64,000 nt of DNA from Deferribacteres bacterium (GCA_020633675.1 JACKDE010000001.1:1178001-1242000), one strand, 5' to 3'. Positions 32,229 to 42,087 are shown, counted from the stretch's first letter. The notes: generated by a model not told the origin, from the letters alone. A program made the numbers and translations.

Positions 32229-34274
32229 ATGGATAGATTTAAGGTCGTTTCGGACTATCAGCCAACAGGTGATCAGCCACGCGCCATCGCAGAGCTGACG
32301 GAAGGCATTTTGCGGGGGGATCGCTACCAAACATTGCTCGGCGTGACGGGAAGCGGCAAAACATTTTCTGTTGCCAATGTCATTGCCAACGTCAACAAGC
32401 CTACTCTCATTATTTCTCATAACAAAACTCTGGCTGGCCAGCTTTACGGCGAATTTAAGAGCTTTTTCCCTGAAAATGCCGTCGAATATTTTATCAGCTA
32501 CTACGATTACTACCAGCCTGAAGCTTATGTGCCGACGACCGATACCTACATCGAAAAAGATACCTCGGTCAACGATGAGATAGATCGTCTCAGGCTCAAG
32601 GCGACCAGCGCCATACTGGCGCGCAAAGATGTCGTCATCGTCGCTTCAGTATCCTGTATTTACGGACTTGGCGATCCGGAAGAGTATCGTGAGCAGTTGC
32701 TGGTCATTCAAAAAGGTCAGGTCATCGATCGAAACCGCCTTCTGAATAAGCTGGTCGATATTCACTACACTCGCAACGATTTTGAGTTTGAGCGCGGTAC
32801 CTTTCGCGTGCGCGGCGATGTGATCGAAATCATGCCTGCTTACGAGCGCGAAGTGATCCGAATCGAAATGTTCGGCAACGAGATCGAGTCCCTGGCATTG
32901 ATCAATCCGGTCACCGGCGAAATTTTGCAAAGGGCAGATACCTATGCAATCTATCCTGCCAAGCACTTCGTCACTTCCCGTCCGAAATTGGAGCAAGCGA
33001 TACAGACAATTGAAGCTGAACTGGAAGAACGGCTGGCCTATTTTCGCCAACACGGCAAGCTTTTGGAAGCACAGCGCCTTGAAATGCGTACACGCTTTGA
33101 TATTGAAATGCTGCAAGAGTTGGGCTATTGCAGTGGCGTGGAAAACTATTCTCGCCATCTCACAGGTCGGCAAGCAGGGGAGCGGCCATACAGCCTGATT
33201 GACTACTTCCCAAAAGATTTTCTCTGCATTATCGATGAATCACATGTAAGCGTACCGCAGATTCATGGTATGTATCACGGTGACCGCTCGCGCAAGGAGA
33301 CGTTGGTCGAGTACGGTTTCCGCCTGCCAAGTGCGCTCGATAACCGGCCGATGACATTTGAAGAGTTCGATACGGTCATTCCGCAAACGATTTTTGTCTC
33401 GGCGACGCCTTCGGATTTTGAGCTGCAAAAAAGCGAAGGTGTGCTGGTGGAGCAAGTCATTCGACCGACCGGACTTATCGATCCCACGATGGAAGTCCGG
33501 CCCGTAAAAGGTCAGATTGATGATCTCCTGCATGAAATTCGAGCCTGTGTTGCCAAAAAGCAGCGCGTTTTGGTAACGACACTCACCAAACGAATGGCAG
33601 AAGATTTGACCGATTATCTGGCTGAAATGGACGTGCGCGTGCGCTACCTGCACTCGGAAATCGATGCACTTGATCGAATCGAAATTATTCGCGATTTACG
33701 GCTTGCTGAGTTTGATGTGCTTGTGGGTATTAACCTTTTGCGGGAAGGATTGGATCTTCCCGAAGTGGCGCTGGTAGCCATTCTCGATGCGGACAAGGAA
33801 GGTTATTTGCGCAGTGAACGCAGTCTGATTCAAACTTCAGGACGGGCCGCGCGCAATGCCGAAGGTAAGGTTATTTTGTATGCGGATCGGATAACCGGTT
33901 CCATGCAGCGCGCCATCGACGAGACAGAACGACGGCGAAATATCCAGCTCAAATATAATGAAGAACACGGCATTACGCCACAGACGGTTTATAAGTCGAT
34001 GGATGAAGTGCTGCGTTCCACGCGCGTTGCGGATGTTCGCTCCGGCAAATACGCTAGCAAAGACCAACAAGCTGTGCATGTTCCGGATACCGACTGGCGC
34101 AAAATGACGCCATTTGAGCGCGAAGAAAAACTCGACTTGCTCGAAAAAGAGATGATAGCAGCTTCCCGGCAGTTGGAGTTCGAAAAGGCAGCGGCCCTGC
34201 GGGATGAAATAGAAAGATTGAAGTCCGGCAAGAAAAAGGGCGGCGGATCGAAGTACGCAAAATACGTCAGGTAA
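32229..34274 (+). CDS. uvrB: Excinuclease ABC subunit B
   Basis: A 681-residue UvrB, the damage-verification helicase of nucleotide excision repair. Walker A is LLGVTGSGKTFSVANVI. The beta-hairpin region reads YYDYYQPEAYVPTTDTYIEK. Further motifs are FLCIIDESHVSVPQI, LREGLDLPEVALVAILDADK and QTSGRAARNAEGKVILYADR. The C-terminal UVR motif (about 635-670, LEKEMIAASRQLEFEKAAAL) binds UvrC. No Shine-Dalgarno sequence precedes the ATG. purD follows after two bases, so the two are cotranscribed. Confidence 0.97.
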   Translation: MDRFKVVSDYQPTGDQPRAIAELTEGILRGDRYQTLLGVTGSGKTFSVANVIANVNKPTLIISHNKTLAGQLYGEFKSFFPENAVEYFISYYDYYQPEAYVPTTDTYIEKDTSVNDEIDRLRLKATSAILARKDVVIVASVSCIYGLGDPEEYREQLLVIQKGQVIDRNRLLNKLVDIHYTRNDFEFERGTFRVRGDVIEIMPAYEREVIRIEMFGNEIESLALINPVTGEILQRADTYAIYPAKHFVTSRPKLEQAIQTIEAELEERLAYFRQHGKLLEAQRLEMRTRFDIEMLQELGYCSGVENYSRHLTGRQAGERPYSLIDYFPKDFLCIIDESHVSVPQIHGMYHGDRSRKETLVEYGFRLPSALDNRPMTFEEFDTVIPQTIFVSATPSDFELQKSEGVLVEQVIRPTGLIDPTMEVRPVKGQIDDLLHEIRACVAKKQRVLVTTLTKRMAEDLTDYLAEMDVRVRYLHSEIDALDRIEIIRDLRLAEFDVLVGINLLREGLDLPEVALVAILDADKEGYLRSERSLIQTSGRAARNAEGKVILYADRITGSMQRAIDETERRRNIQLKYNEEHGITPQTVYKSMDEVLRSTRVADVRSGKYASKDQQAVHVPDTDWRKMTPFEREEKLDLLEKEMIAASRQLEFEKAAALRDEIERLKSGKKKGGGSKYAKYVR

Positions 34275-34276
34275 AT

Positions 34277-35560
34277 ATGAAAATTCTGGTTGTTGGTGGC
34301 GGCGCGCGCGAGCATGCGCTGGTATGGAAATTAAAGCAGAGCAAAAAGGTCGAACAGATTTTCTGTGCACCCGGCAATCCAGGCATTGCCAGATTTGCCG
34401 AATGCGTCGATATTGCCATCACTGATATTCCTGCCTTACTGGATTTTGCTTTAAAGAATAAAATCGACCTGACCGTGCCGGGGCCGGAAGCGCCGCTGGT
34501 TGAAGGCATCGTTGATGCATTTGAAGGCCAAGGGCTGACGATTTTCGGCCCGACACAAAAAGCTGCAGCCATCGAAGGATCGAAGTCCTTCGCCAAGTAC
34601 ATTATGGATAAATATCATGTTCCGACTGCCGAGTGGGTTGGCCTTGATAAATATGATGACGCGATCGAGTTTTTGGGAACTGTGGACTTTCCTTGTGTCA
34701 TTAAAGCTGATGGCCTGGCGGCTGGCAAAGGCGCAATTATTGTGCATGACCAGAAGGAAGCAGAAGAGACGATTCGCAAAATCATGGTCGATAAAATCTT
34801 TGGCAGTGCTGGCACCAAAGTCATTATCGAAGAGTTCATGGAGGGCGAAGAAGCATCCATTTTTGCTATTACGGATGGCCAATACAGCCTGATTTTGCCC
34901 GCATCCCAGGATCACAAGGCCATTTTTGACGGCGACACAGGGCCCAACACCGGCGGCATGGGAGCTTATGCACCAGCGCCCCTGGTGACGGACTCACAGC
35001 TTAAAAAAATTCGTGACGAGATCATCGATCCTGTGATTGATGGGATGGCGCGAGAAGGCACACCTTATCGCGGTGTTCTGTATGCGGGATTGATGTTGAC
35101 ATCTGCCGGACCAAAAGTCGTAGAATTCAATTGTCGTTTCGGCGATCCTGAAGCAGAAGTGGTTTTGCCTCTTATCCGATCGGATTTTGCAGAAATGTTG
35201 CATAAAGCAGCCACCCGCAATCTGAATGACTACGAGCTGGAGGTCAACAGGAAGTTTGCGGTCTGTGTGGTAATGGCTTCGAGTGGCTACCCGGGTAGCT
35301 ATGAAAAAGGCAAAAAGATTATCGGGCACGATTATGATTTTGGCGACAATGCCATTGTATTCCATGCCGGAACAGCACATGACCACGAAAACAGTGTGGT
35401 AACCTCCGGGGGACGTGTCCTGGCTGCGACCGCTTTCGATCCTAATTTTTTAGCAGCACGCAAACAAGCCTACAACGTTATAAAAAAAATCGCTTTTGAT
35501 GGCGCTTATTATCGCAAAGATATTGGTGCAAAAGCATTGAAGTGGTTTGAGAAGTCCTGA
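34277..35560 (+). CDS. purD: Phosphoribosylamine-glycine ligase
   Basis: A 427-residue ATP-grasp enzyme for the second step of purine synthesis, joining glycine to phosphoribosylamine. It begins MKILVVGGGAREHALVWKLK. Other conserved parts are TVPGPEAPLVEGIVDAF, CVIKADGLAAGKGAIIV, PASQDHKAIFDGDTGPNTGG and VEFNCRFGDPEAEVVL. The length is normal. Its ATG is two bases after the uvrB stop. No other purine genes are nearby. Confidence 0.97.
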   Translation: MKILVVGGGAREHALVWKLKQSKKVEQIFCAPGNPGIARFAECVDIAITDIPALLDFALKNKIDLTVPGPEAPLVEGIVDAFEGQGLTIFGPTQKAAAIEGSKSFAKYIMDKYHVPTAEWVGLDKYDDAIEFLGTVDFPCVIKADGLAAGKGAIIVHDQKEAEETIRKIMVDKIFGSAGTKVIIEEFMEGEEASIFAITDGQYSLILPASQDHKAIFDGDTGPNTGGMGAYAPAPLVTDSQLKKIRDEIIDPVIDGMAREGTPYRGVLYAGLMLTSAGPKVVEFNCRFGDPEAEVVLPLIRSDFAEMLHKAATRNLNDYELEVNRKFAVCVVMASSGYPGSYEKGKKIIGHDYDFGDNAIVFHAGTAHDHENSVVTSGGRVLAATAFDPNFLAARKQAYNVIKKIAFDGAYYRKDIGAKALKWFEKS

Positions 35561-35714
35561 AAAATCGCGAAAAATTCTCAAAAGGGCGAAAATTTTAGCA
35601 GTTTGCAGCGCAAAGTGCAGCAGATTCTTCAGCATATTGGTTGCAATGGATATAATAATTCACTCGATACCTTGATTTAAAAATGAGTTGACAACTTTAG
35701 AAAGGACAACCGTA

Positions 35715-36635
35715 ATGAAAATGCTCGTGACTGGCGGAGCCGGTTTTATCGGATCACACATCGTAGACGCGCTACTGGAAAAAGGGCATGAAGTCGCCAT
35801 AATTGATAATATGGTTACCGGGCAAAAAGAAAACATCAATCCCACTGCAACATTTTATGAAATAGATATTCGTGATAAAGAAGTTCAGGCGATCTTTGCG
35901 AAAGAAAAATTTGATGTGGTTTTTCACCAAGCCGCACAGCTCGATGTCCGCAAATCCGTCAGCGATCCAGGTTACGATGCAGATGTCAATATCATCGGTA
36001 CGCTAAATCTTCTGCAGGCATGCAAGGAAACCGGCGTCAAGCAGTTTATTTTTGCCAGCAGCGGCGGTGCGATGTATGGTGAGCAGGTTCATTTTCCTGC
36101 TGATGAAGAACATCCTTGCTGGCCATCCTCTCCGTATGGGGTCACGAAATTGACCTGCGAACGCTACATTTACTATTACGGTCTCAGCTACGGCTTGAAA
36201 TATAAGTTGATGCGGTATGCCAATGTTTATGGGCCGCGCCAAAATGCACATGGTGAGGCCGGCGTCGTAGCTATATTTACCGAGCGTCTGCTGCGCGGTG
36301 AGCAACCGGTTATCAATGGCGACGGTCTGCAAACGCGCGATTTCGTCTATGTGCATGATGTCGTGCGTGCCAATGTACTGGCGATGGAGCATGCGGAAAG
36401 CGATTATTTTAATGTCGGCACTGGTATTGAAACCAATGTGAACGAAGTCTTTACAGGCTTGAATGAAGCGACTGGCGCAGGCAAGGAAGAGAAGCATGCC
36501 GAAGCAAAAATCGGTGAGCAAATGCGCAGCGTGCTTTCTTACGAAAAGGCAAAAGCCAGACTTGGCTGGGAGCCACAAGTCACATTGCAGCAAGGATTGG
36601 TTGAAACTGTTGATTATTTTCGAAAAAAAAGCTAA
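35715..36635 (+). CDS. NAD-dependent sugar-nucleotide epimerase (GalE-like)
   Basis: A 306-residue extended short-chain dehydrogenase. The NAD-binding motif is VTGGAGFIGSHIVDALLEKG, and VFHQAAQLDVRKSVSDPGYD follows. The catalytic residues are in FASSGGAMYG and SPYGVTKLTCERYIYYYG (the YxxxK is Y-G-V-T-K). The C-terminal GDGLQTRDFVYVHDVVRANV is typical of UDP-glucose 4-epimerase-like enzymes. The exact sugar cannot be assigned. The ATG at 35715 follows AAAGGA at 8 bases. A TATAAT at 35651 could be part of its promoter. Confidence 0.9.
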   Translation: MKMLVTGGAGFIGSHIVDALLEKGHEVAIIDNMVTGQKENINPTATFYEIDIRDKEVQAIFAKEKFDVVFHQAAQLDVRKSVSDPGYDADVNIIGTLNLLQACKETGVKQFIFASSGGAMYGEQVHFPADEEHPCWPSSPYGVTKLTCERYIYYYGLSYGLKYKLMRYANVYGPRQNAHGEAGVVAIFTERLLRGEQPVINGDGLQTRDFVYVHDVVRANVLAMEHAESDYFNVGTGIETNVNEVFTGLNEATGAGKEEKHAEAKIGEQMRSVLSYEKAKARLGWEPQVTLQQGLVETVDYFRKKS

Positions 36636-36650
36636 AATTGATTTGTGAAA

Positions 36651-36686
36651 AATGGCTGCTTCAGCTTCAAGCCTGAGGCAGCCATT
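36651..36686. terminator. Strong 14-bp hairpin after the epimerase gene
   Basis: AATGGCTGCTTCAG (36651-36664) pairs with CTGAGGCAGCCATT (36673-36686) with one G-U pair. No T run follows on the plus strand. It may still end or stabilise the epimerase transcript. Confidence 0.5.
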
Positions 36687-36724
36687 CAAATTGGCTGTCG
36701 TAGCAGACGATAAATGAATTTAAA

Positions 36725-37936
36725 ATGGAAAGCGTGAATAAACTGCAAGGGCCAGTTGGAAAAGATATTTTATCCGTTAAAAGGAAAGTTGGACTCGTTG
36801 GTCAGTCCGCTGCATTAGAGCAGATCCTGCGCACCATCGAGCAGGTTGCGGCGACGGATATTTCCGTATTGATTATCGGCGAAAGCGGAACGGGAAAGGA
36901 ACTGGTCGCTGAAGCCATTCATGAAGCCAGCCAACGCAGTGCAAATCCCTTCGTGGTTGTCAATGCCGGTGCTATTCCGGAAGGGATTATTGAATCCGAG
37001 CTCTTTGGGCATGAAAAGGGTGCATTCACCGGAGCGGTCGGTACTCGAAAGGGTTACTTCGAATCGGCAAATGGGGGCACCATTTTGCTCGACGAAATCG
37101 GTGAAATGCCACTTGAAGCGCAGGTTCGTCTGTTGCGTGTCTTGGAAGGCCGCGAATTCATCCGTGTTGGCAGCTCAACAGCCCGAAAAGTCGATGTACG
37201 GGTCATTGCAGCGACGAATAAAGACTTGTTTGAAGCAGTAGCCGCGAACGAATTCCGTCAGGATTTGTACTATCGGCTCAATGCAGTCAAAATTGTGGTG
37301 CCGCCGCTGCGGGAGCGCAAGGTAGATATTCCGTTGCTGGTCGATTATTTTGCCGAGCATTTTTGTGAACAAAATCGGATCAGTTTTGATGGCTTCGCAG
37401 ATTCAGCGCTGCAAATTTTTGCGGAATATCAATGGCCTGGCAATATCCGCGAGCTCAAAAATGCTGTTGAAAGCTTGATCGTGATCGGTCGCGGCATGCA
37501 AATCGATGCAAGCATGGTGCGTCGAAACTTGCATAATGTGCCTCCGGAGATTAACTTCAATCGGCAGCTACCGGTGCCACTCAATCGCTCAAGCGAGGAA
37601 CTCGAACGTGAATTTCTGTACCGGGCTCTGCTTGACATTAAATCCGAGATTGCTCAACTTCGCGAAGTTATTCTCGGAGGCTACATTATGCCCAATCGTA
37701 GGTTGGTGAGCCGCGTGCCGATGGAGCCAACCAATTATGACATTATTCCAAATGACGAGCGCCGCATGGATGATCAACTGGATGTGAGCTTTCCGACGCT
37801 CGAAGAAATTGAAAAAAATCACATTTATCACGCTCTTGAAAAAAGCGGCGGCAATAAGCGCAAGGCAGCAGCTATGCTTGAAATAAGCGAACGCACCTTG
37901 TACCGCAAGATAAAAGAGTATAATCTGCCTTTTTAG
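36725..37936 (+). CDS. Sigma-54-dependent transcriptional activator
   Basis: A 403-residue activator without an N-terminal receiver or PAS domain. The AAA+ domain occupies about residues 20-250: Walker A GESGTGKE, the sigma-54 contact GAFTGA, Walker B GGTILLDEIGEMP, and FRQDLYYRLNAVKIVVPPLR. The C-terminal Fis-type HTH (about 370-403) is NKRKAAAMLEISERTLYRKI. Between them lies an unusually long linker of about 100 residues with a heptad-like stretch (SSEELEREFLYRALLDIKSE). With no input domain, its control probably comes from a partner protein or expression level. The candidate sigma-54 promoter near 26380 could be one of its targets. Confidence 0.93.
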   Translation: MESVNKLQGPVGKDILSVKRKVGLVGQSAALEQILRTIEQVAATDISVLIIGESGTGKELVAEAIHEASQRSANPFVVVNAGAIPEGIIESELFGHEKGAFTGAVGTRKGYFESANGGTILLDEIGEMPLEAQVRLLRVLEGREFIRVGSSTARKVDVRVIAATNKDLFEAVAANEFRQDLYYRLNAVKIVVPPLRERKVDIPLLVDYFAEHFCEQNRISFDGFADSALQIFAEYQWPGNIRELKNAVESLIVIGRGMQIDASMVRRNLHNVPPEINFNRQLPVPLNRSSEELEREFLYRALLDIKSEIAQLREVILGGYIMPNRRLVSRVPMEPTNYDIIPNDERRMDDQLDVSFPTLEEIEKNHIYHALEKSGGNKRKAAAMLEISERTLYRKIKEYNLPF

Positions 37937-37974
37937 GCGTTCCTTTCGTTTGGGCCTTGCCTAAAATGATATTT

Positions 37975-38481
37975 ATGAAGCAGATCATTCGGTCAGAAGT
38001 TCGTTGGATAGCTTTGGTGTCCATGCTTTTCTTGGCATGTGGCCCCTACTCTTTCTCGGGCTCAGCTTTTCCTCATTTGAAAAGTATAGCAATTCCGCTT
38101 TTTCAAGATAATACAGCTGAATTTGGTGTGAAGGAAGAGCTCACAGATGCACTTGTGCGCAGCTTCACACAGGAAAATTCACTCAAAATAGCAGATCGGC
38201 GCAACGCTGACTCCATTTTGATGGGTACGATTGTCGCAATAAACGATCAAGCTGGTTCCATCACTCGTGACGAACGGGTGAATGAAATTCAGGTCCATTT
38301 GCTGGTCGAAATCAAATACGAAGACCTGGTCAAACGAAAGGTCGTTTGGGAAGATCGTATCAGTCAGTTCGGAACATATACGCCAGGAGCGGGTGAGAAA
38401 AGCACACGCGAGGCTGCAATTTCAGAAGCGATAGCCAAGATTTCAACGGAAGTCTTAAATCGAACCGTTTCTGGTTGGTAA
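37975..38481 (+). CDS. lptE: LptE-like LPS-assembly lipoprotein
   Basis: A 168-residue lipoprotein with signal and lipobox IALVSMLFLAC. GPYSFSGSAFPHLKSIAIPL follows, the typical start of LptE, and then ADRRNADSILMGTIVAINDQ. LptE plugs the LptD barrel that inserts lipopolysaccharide into the outer membrane. I chose the ATG at 37975 for its normal signal peptide; an ATG at 37966 and a TTG at 37957 are also in frame. No clear Shine-Dalgarno sequence. lptD is not in the window. Confidence 0.8.
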   Translation: MKQIIRSEVRWIALVSMLFLACGPYSFSGSAFPHLKSIAIPLFQDNTAEFGVKEELTDALVRSFTQENSLKIADRRNADSILMGTIVAINDQAGSITRDERVNEIQVHLLVEIKYEDLVKRKVVWEDRISQFGTYTPGAGEKSTREAAISEAIAKISTEVLNRTVSGW

Positions 38482-38518
38482 TAAATGATGGCGTTTTTAC
38501 GCTACAGGAGGTTTCTCA

Positions 38519-40117
38519 ATGTCGGTTGGAAGTGATCCACAACACGAAGCGTTAAAAAGTCGTTTGCAACAAGATCCGGATTCATTGCTTTTTGCCCGGC
38601 TTGCCGACAGCATGCTGGCGCACGGGCAAGTCGATGAGGCGATTCGTATTTGCGAAGAAGGGATTCGCAAGCACCCCTACTATGTGACCGGGCACATGGT
38701 GCTCGGCAAATGCTACTTGAAGAAAAAGCTCTTTGATCTCGCGGAAAAAGAGTTTAAGCGTGTGATTTTGTTCGACCCAAAATATATTGCTGCGCACAAA
38801 TATTATGGCGACTTGATGCGTGAGGTGGGCTGGGACAATACGTGTGAAATGAGCTATCGCAAGATTCTCAGTATCGATCCGCTCGATCGCAATGCACGTG
38901 AAATGCTGGAGGCTTTGCAGCGGAACAAGCCGAACGACCAGGAAGTCGTGACACCTGGCCATGCTGATATCATCGAAGATAAAATTTCGAGCCGCAAGTC
39001 TGCTGAAGAGCGCGAGAGCGAAGATGCCCGAACCAAAACGGTCCCGATCAACCTGGATGAAGACTTGTTTGCAGATGTGTCCGGTGAAGAGAAAGAAGAG
39101 CAGGCTGAACCTGCAGAAGCATCCGCGGGCGCAGATAGTGAAGAGAAAGATGAACAGGTGATTACCACTATTCTGGAAGATATTTTTGATGACGAAGAAG
39201 AAGCTCAGCCACAAGAAGCCGAACCGGCTGTAGAAGATGATGCAGAAGATGAGATTGCCGGCATGCCTATAAGGCAAAGGGTGACCAGTTCGGCCGAGCC
39301 AGAATCTGAAGAAGTGCAAGAATCAGAGGAAATGGACGAACACCGGGAAGCGGAAGCCCTCGACGCTCAAGATGATGAGCCTGAATTTGAAAGCGATTTC
39401 GGCTCAGATGAAGATGATTTTGAGGATGAAGTACTGGGCCTGAATATCGAACGCAGAAAGACACCGCAGGCAGCAGTTGAGCCAGAACCAGAACAAGCTG
39501 AAGAACATGAACCGGAAAAGGCTGAGAGCGAATCGCAGCCCGAAGATCCATTCGCGGGCATGTTCGACCAGTTTGATGAAGAAACCATCGAATTCGAAGA
39601 GCTCAATGATCTGGAAAGCGAAGAAGGCACGGGGAGCAAGGCAAGCTCTACCTTCGATATCGATTTTTCAGCAGAAGATGATGCCACTTCCAGCGAAAGC
39701 GATGAGGACGAAGAAAACTATTTCGATACGCTCGAAAGTGATGATGCGGAGGATGATATCTATGAACAAATGGCTTCCGATGGCGATGCTGAACAGCACT
39801 ATGAGCCCGAGCCTGAAAAGCCCATCGCTTCGCGCAGTTATGGCCATTATGCAACACCGGGAAGAGAACCATCCTATGAGTCAGAGCCGGAACCGGCAAG
39901 CCAAAACGGCGAGCAGCCGCATTTCGAAGAATCAACTGGATTCGAACGGGATAAAATCGTTACACCGACGCTGGGTGAGATCTATGCGGCTCAGGGGCAG
40001 TATGCTAAAGCGATTAATGTCTTTGAATTGCTACTGAAAAAAGAGCCGGCCAACTCCAGTTATCAGCAAAAAGTGGCGTTCCTGCGCAAAAAAATGGAAG
40101 AAAGCGAGAATGCATGA
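38519..40117 (+). CDS. TPR protein with a long acidic central region
   Basis: A 532-residue protein. TPR units occupy about residues 10-130 (DEAIRICEEGIRKHPYYVTG, HMVLGKCYLKKKLFDLAEKE). A highly acidic, probably disordered region follows (about 150-460). It contains a recurring motif: DEIAGMPIRQR and DEVLGLNIERR. One more TPR pair ends the protein (TPTLGEIYAAQGQYAKAINV). It has an ideal ribosome-binding site, AGGAGGT. There is no signal peptide. It probably acts as a scaffold; the partners are unknown. The next gene overlaps its end by 8 bases. Confidence 0.85.
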   Translation: MSVGSDPQHEALKSRLQQDPDSLLFARLADSMLAHGQVDEAIRICEEGIRKHPYYVTGHMVLGKCYLKKKLFDLAEKEFKRVILFDPKYIAAHKYYGDLMREVGWDNTCEMSYRKILSIDPLDRNAREMLEALQRNKPNDQEVVTPGHADIIEDKISSRKSAEERESEDARTKTVPINLDEDLFADVSGEEKEEQAEPAEASAGADSEEKDEQVITTILEDIFDDEEEAQPQEAEPAVEDDAEDEIAGMPIRQRVTSSAEPESEEVQESEEMDEHREAEALDAQDDEPEFESDFGSDEDDFEDEVLGLNIERRKTPQAAVEPEPEQAEEHEPEKAESESQPEDPFAGMFDQFDEETIEFEELNDLESEEGTGSKASSTFDIDFSAEDDATSSESDEDEENYFDTLESDDAEDDIYEQMASDGDAEQHYEPEPEKPIASRSYGHYATPGREPSYESEPEPASQNGEQPHFEESTGFERDKIVTPTLGEIYAAQGQYAKAINVFELLLKKEPANSSYQQKVAFLRKKMEESENA

Positions 40118-41180
40118 TCGCATAGAGCGTGTGCGAGCCAAAATGCGTGAGTTGAATCTGGATGCGCTCGTCGTCTCCTCACGCACCAACATTCGCTATC
40201 TTACCGGATTTTCCGGTTCCAACGGCCTGGCTGTTGTGACACATGACAATGCTTACCTCATTACCGATAACCGCTATCGCGATCAGGCCCCGCTCGAAGC
40301 GCCCAACGCAGAGATTTTCATTGCTGTTGAAAATCTTTATCGACCATTAAAGGGGCAAAAGCTGCTGCAAAATTGCAAACGGACCGCCTTTGAAGCCAAC
40401 CACCTCTCATTTCGCGGTTTTTCTCATTTAAGAGATATTGCTCCCAACAACCACTTCATTGCGACAGAAAACCTGATTGAAAAGATCGTTGCCATTAAAT
40501 CCCGGGTAGAAATCGATAAAATACAGGCAGCTTGTCTCGCGACTGAAAAAACATGGGCAGCTGTATTGCCGATGTTACGACCTGGCATGGCCGAAGTTGA
40601 AATCGTTTCTGAGTTGTACTACCAAGGCCTGCGCAACGGCGCAACTGCCATGGCCTTCGAGCCGATTGTGGCAAGCGGCAAACGCTCAGCCCTGCCACAC
40701 GGCACAGCCACCAGCAAATCCTTGCAGCCCGGCGATTTTGTCGTGATCGATTTCGGCTGTGAAGTCGACGGCTTGAAGTCTGACATGACGCGGACAGTAT
40801 TTGTCGGCGAGCCGACTGCTGATCAGCGCCAAATGTACGAGGCTGTGAAAACAGCAAATGCGCTGGCGTTCTCCAGTATCCGGATCAACATGAAAGCTGC
40901 TGAACTCGATAAAATCGTTCGCGACAGATTGACAGAGCTTGGCTTCGAAAAGGAGTTCAGCCACAGCCTTGGACATGGTTTCGGTCTCGGCATCCATGAA
41001 ATACCACGAATCGGACAAAAGAGCAAAGACTGGCTGCTACCAAACAGCGTTTTCACCATCGAGCCGGGGGTGTATGTGCCGGATATGGGCGGTGTGCGCA
41101 TAGAAGATGATGTTTTGCTCGCCGAAGACACTCCGCAGCTTCTCACTCATATCGGCCGTGAACTTGTCACCATCGACTAA
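40110..41180 (+). CDS. M24 family aminopeptidase (Xaa-Pro dipeptidase-like)
   Basis: A 356-residue cytoplasmic metallopeptidase. The N-terminal creatinase-like domain (MRELNLDALVVSSRTNIRYL) is followed by the pita-bread fold. The metal ligands are in VVIDFGCEVDGLKSDMTRTV, SHSLGHGFGLGIHE, FTIEPGVYVPD and RIEDDVLL. Such enzymes remove the residue before proline. It overlaps the TPR gene by 8 bases and the glycosyltransferase gene by 23. Confidence 0.93.
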   Translation: MHDRIERVRAKMRELNLDALVVSSRTNIRYLTGFSGSNGLAVVTHDNAYLITDNRYRDQAPLEAPNAEIFIAVENLYRPLKGQKLLQNCKRTAFEANHLSFRGFSHLRDIAPNNHFIATENLIEKIVAIKSRVEIDKIQAACLATEKTWAAVLPMLRPGMAEVEIVSELYYQGLRNGATAMAFEPIVASGKRSALPHGTATSKSLQPGDFVVIDFGCEVDGLKSDMTRTVFVGEPTADQRQMYEAVKTANALAFSSIRINMKAAELDKIVRDRLTELGFEKEFSHSLGHGFGLGIHEIPRIGQKSKDWLLPNSVFTIEPGVYVPDMGGVRIEDDVLLAEDTPQLLTHIGRELVTID

Positions 41181-42087
41181 AAAAACGCCCACCGTTTACG
41201 CGATTGTAGTGACCTACAACAATCGTGATGAGATTATCCCCTGTTTGCACTCTTTAGCCATGAACAGCACGGAGTGTGCTTTGCATGTTTGCGTCATTGA
41301 CAATGCTTCGCAAGACGGCACCCAGGAGCAGATTCAAAATTATTTGCAGAGTCCAAAGCCTGATCTGGTGCTGGAGCCGATCTTAAACACCAAGAATGTC
41401 GGTTTTACCAAAGCAGTCAATCAAGGACTGGCATTGGCTCGCAACAGCCATGCTGAATACATCCTGTTCCTCAATCCCGATATTGTTTTACCCGGAGATG
41501 CACTGCTTTCTCTGGTGCCGCTTTTCGAAGCCCGTTCGGTAGATGTGATCGCTCCACAGCTGGCGTACGAAGACGGCTCTGTGCAGCCATCCTGCCGGCG
41601 TTTCCCACACCATCGAGATGTGCTGTTTAACGTTGCGGGCTTGGCGGCGCTTTTCCCTGAAAGTGCATTTTGGAATGGCTGGAAAATGGGTGATTTTGAC
41701 CACAAAAGCAGCCGCGAAGTCGATCAGCCGCAAGGCGCCTTTTTGCTGGCGCGCGCGCAGGTGGCTTTTGAGATCGGCAAGTGGGATGAAGCGTTTCCGA
41801 TGTTTTTCAGCGATGTCGACTGGTGCTTGCGCGTGAAGCAGGCTGGCTACCGCACCTGGTTTGCAGCCGAAACGCAGGTTTTGCACCACCAGGGGCGCAG
41901 TGTCCATGCCGCGCGCCCACAAATGATTTTATCGTCCCATCGCTCGTTTATCCGCTATTTTTATCGCCATTTTCGCGGCTGGCAGTGGATCGCGCCAAAT
42001 GCGCTGACAGCGGTTATGCTTGTTTTCAGCGGCGCTGCGCGATATATTGCCGCACAAATATTTTCCATGATGCGAAAACTCAAGTAG
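41158..42087 (+). CDS. Family 2 glycosyltransferase
   Basis: A 309-residue GT2 enzyme. It begins with VYAIVVTYNNRDEIIPCLHS, then VCVIDNASQDGTQE, ILFLNPDIVLPGDAL (the DxD-like metal site) and FPMFFSDVDWCLRVKQAGYR. This layout is that of rhamnosyltransferase-like enzymes of surface polysaccharide. The likely start is the GTG at 41158, overlapping the peptidase gene; a longer frame from 41107 would lie fully inside it. Two hydrophobic stretches near the C-terminus may associate with the membrane. Confidence 0.88.
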   Translation: MNLSPSTKKTPTVYAIVVTYNNRDEIIPCLHSLAMNSTECALHVCVIDNASQDGTQEQIQNYLQSPKPDLVLEPILNTKNVGFTKAVNQGLALARNSHAEYILFLNPDIVLPGDALLSLVPLFEARSVDVIAPQLAYEDGSVQPSCRRFPHHRDVLFNVAGLAALFPESAFWNGWKMGDFDHKSSREVDQPQGAFLLARAQVAFEIGKWDEAFPMFFSDVDWCLRVKQAGYRTWFAAETQVLHHQGRSVHAARPQMILSSHRSFIRYFYRHFRGWQWIAPNALTAVMLVFSGAARYIAAQIFSMMRKLK

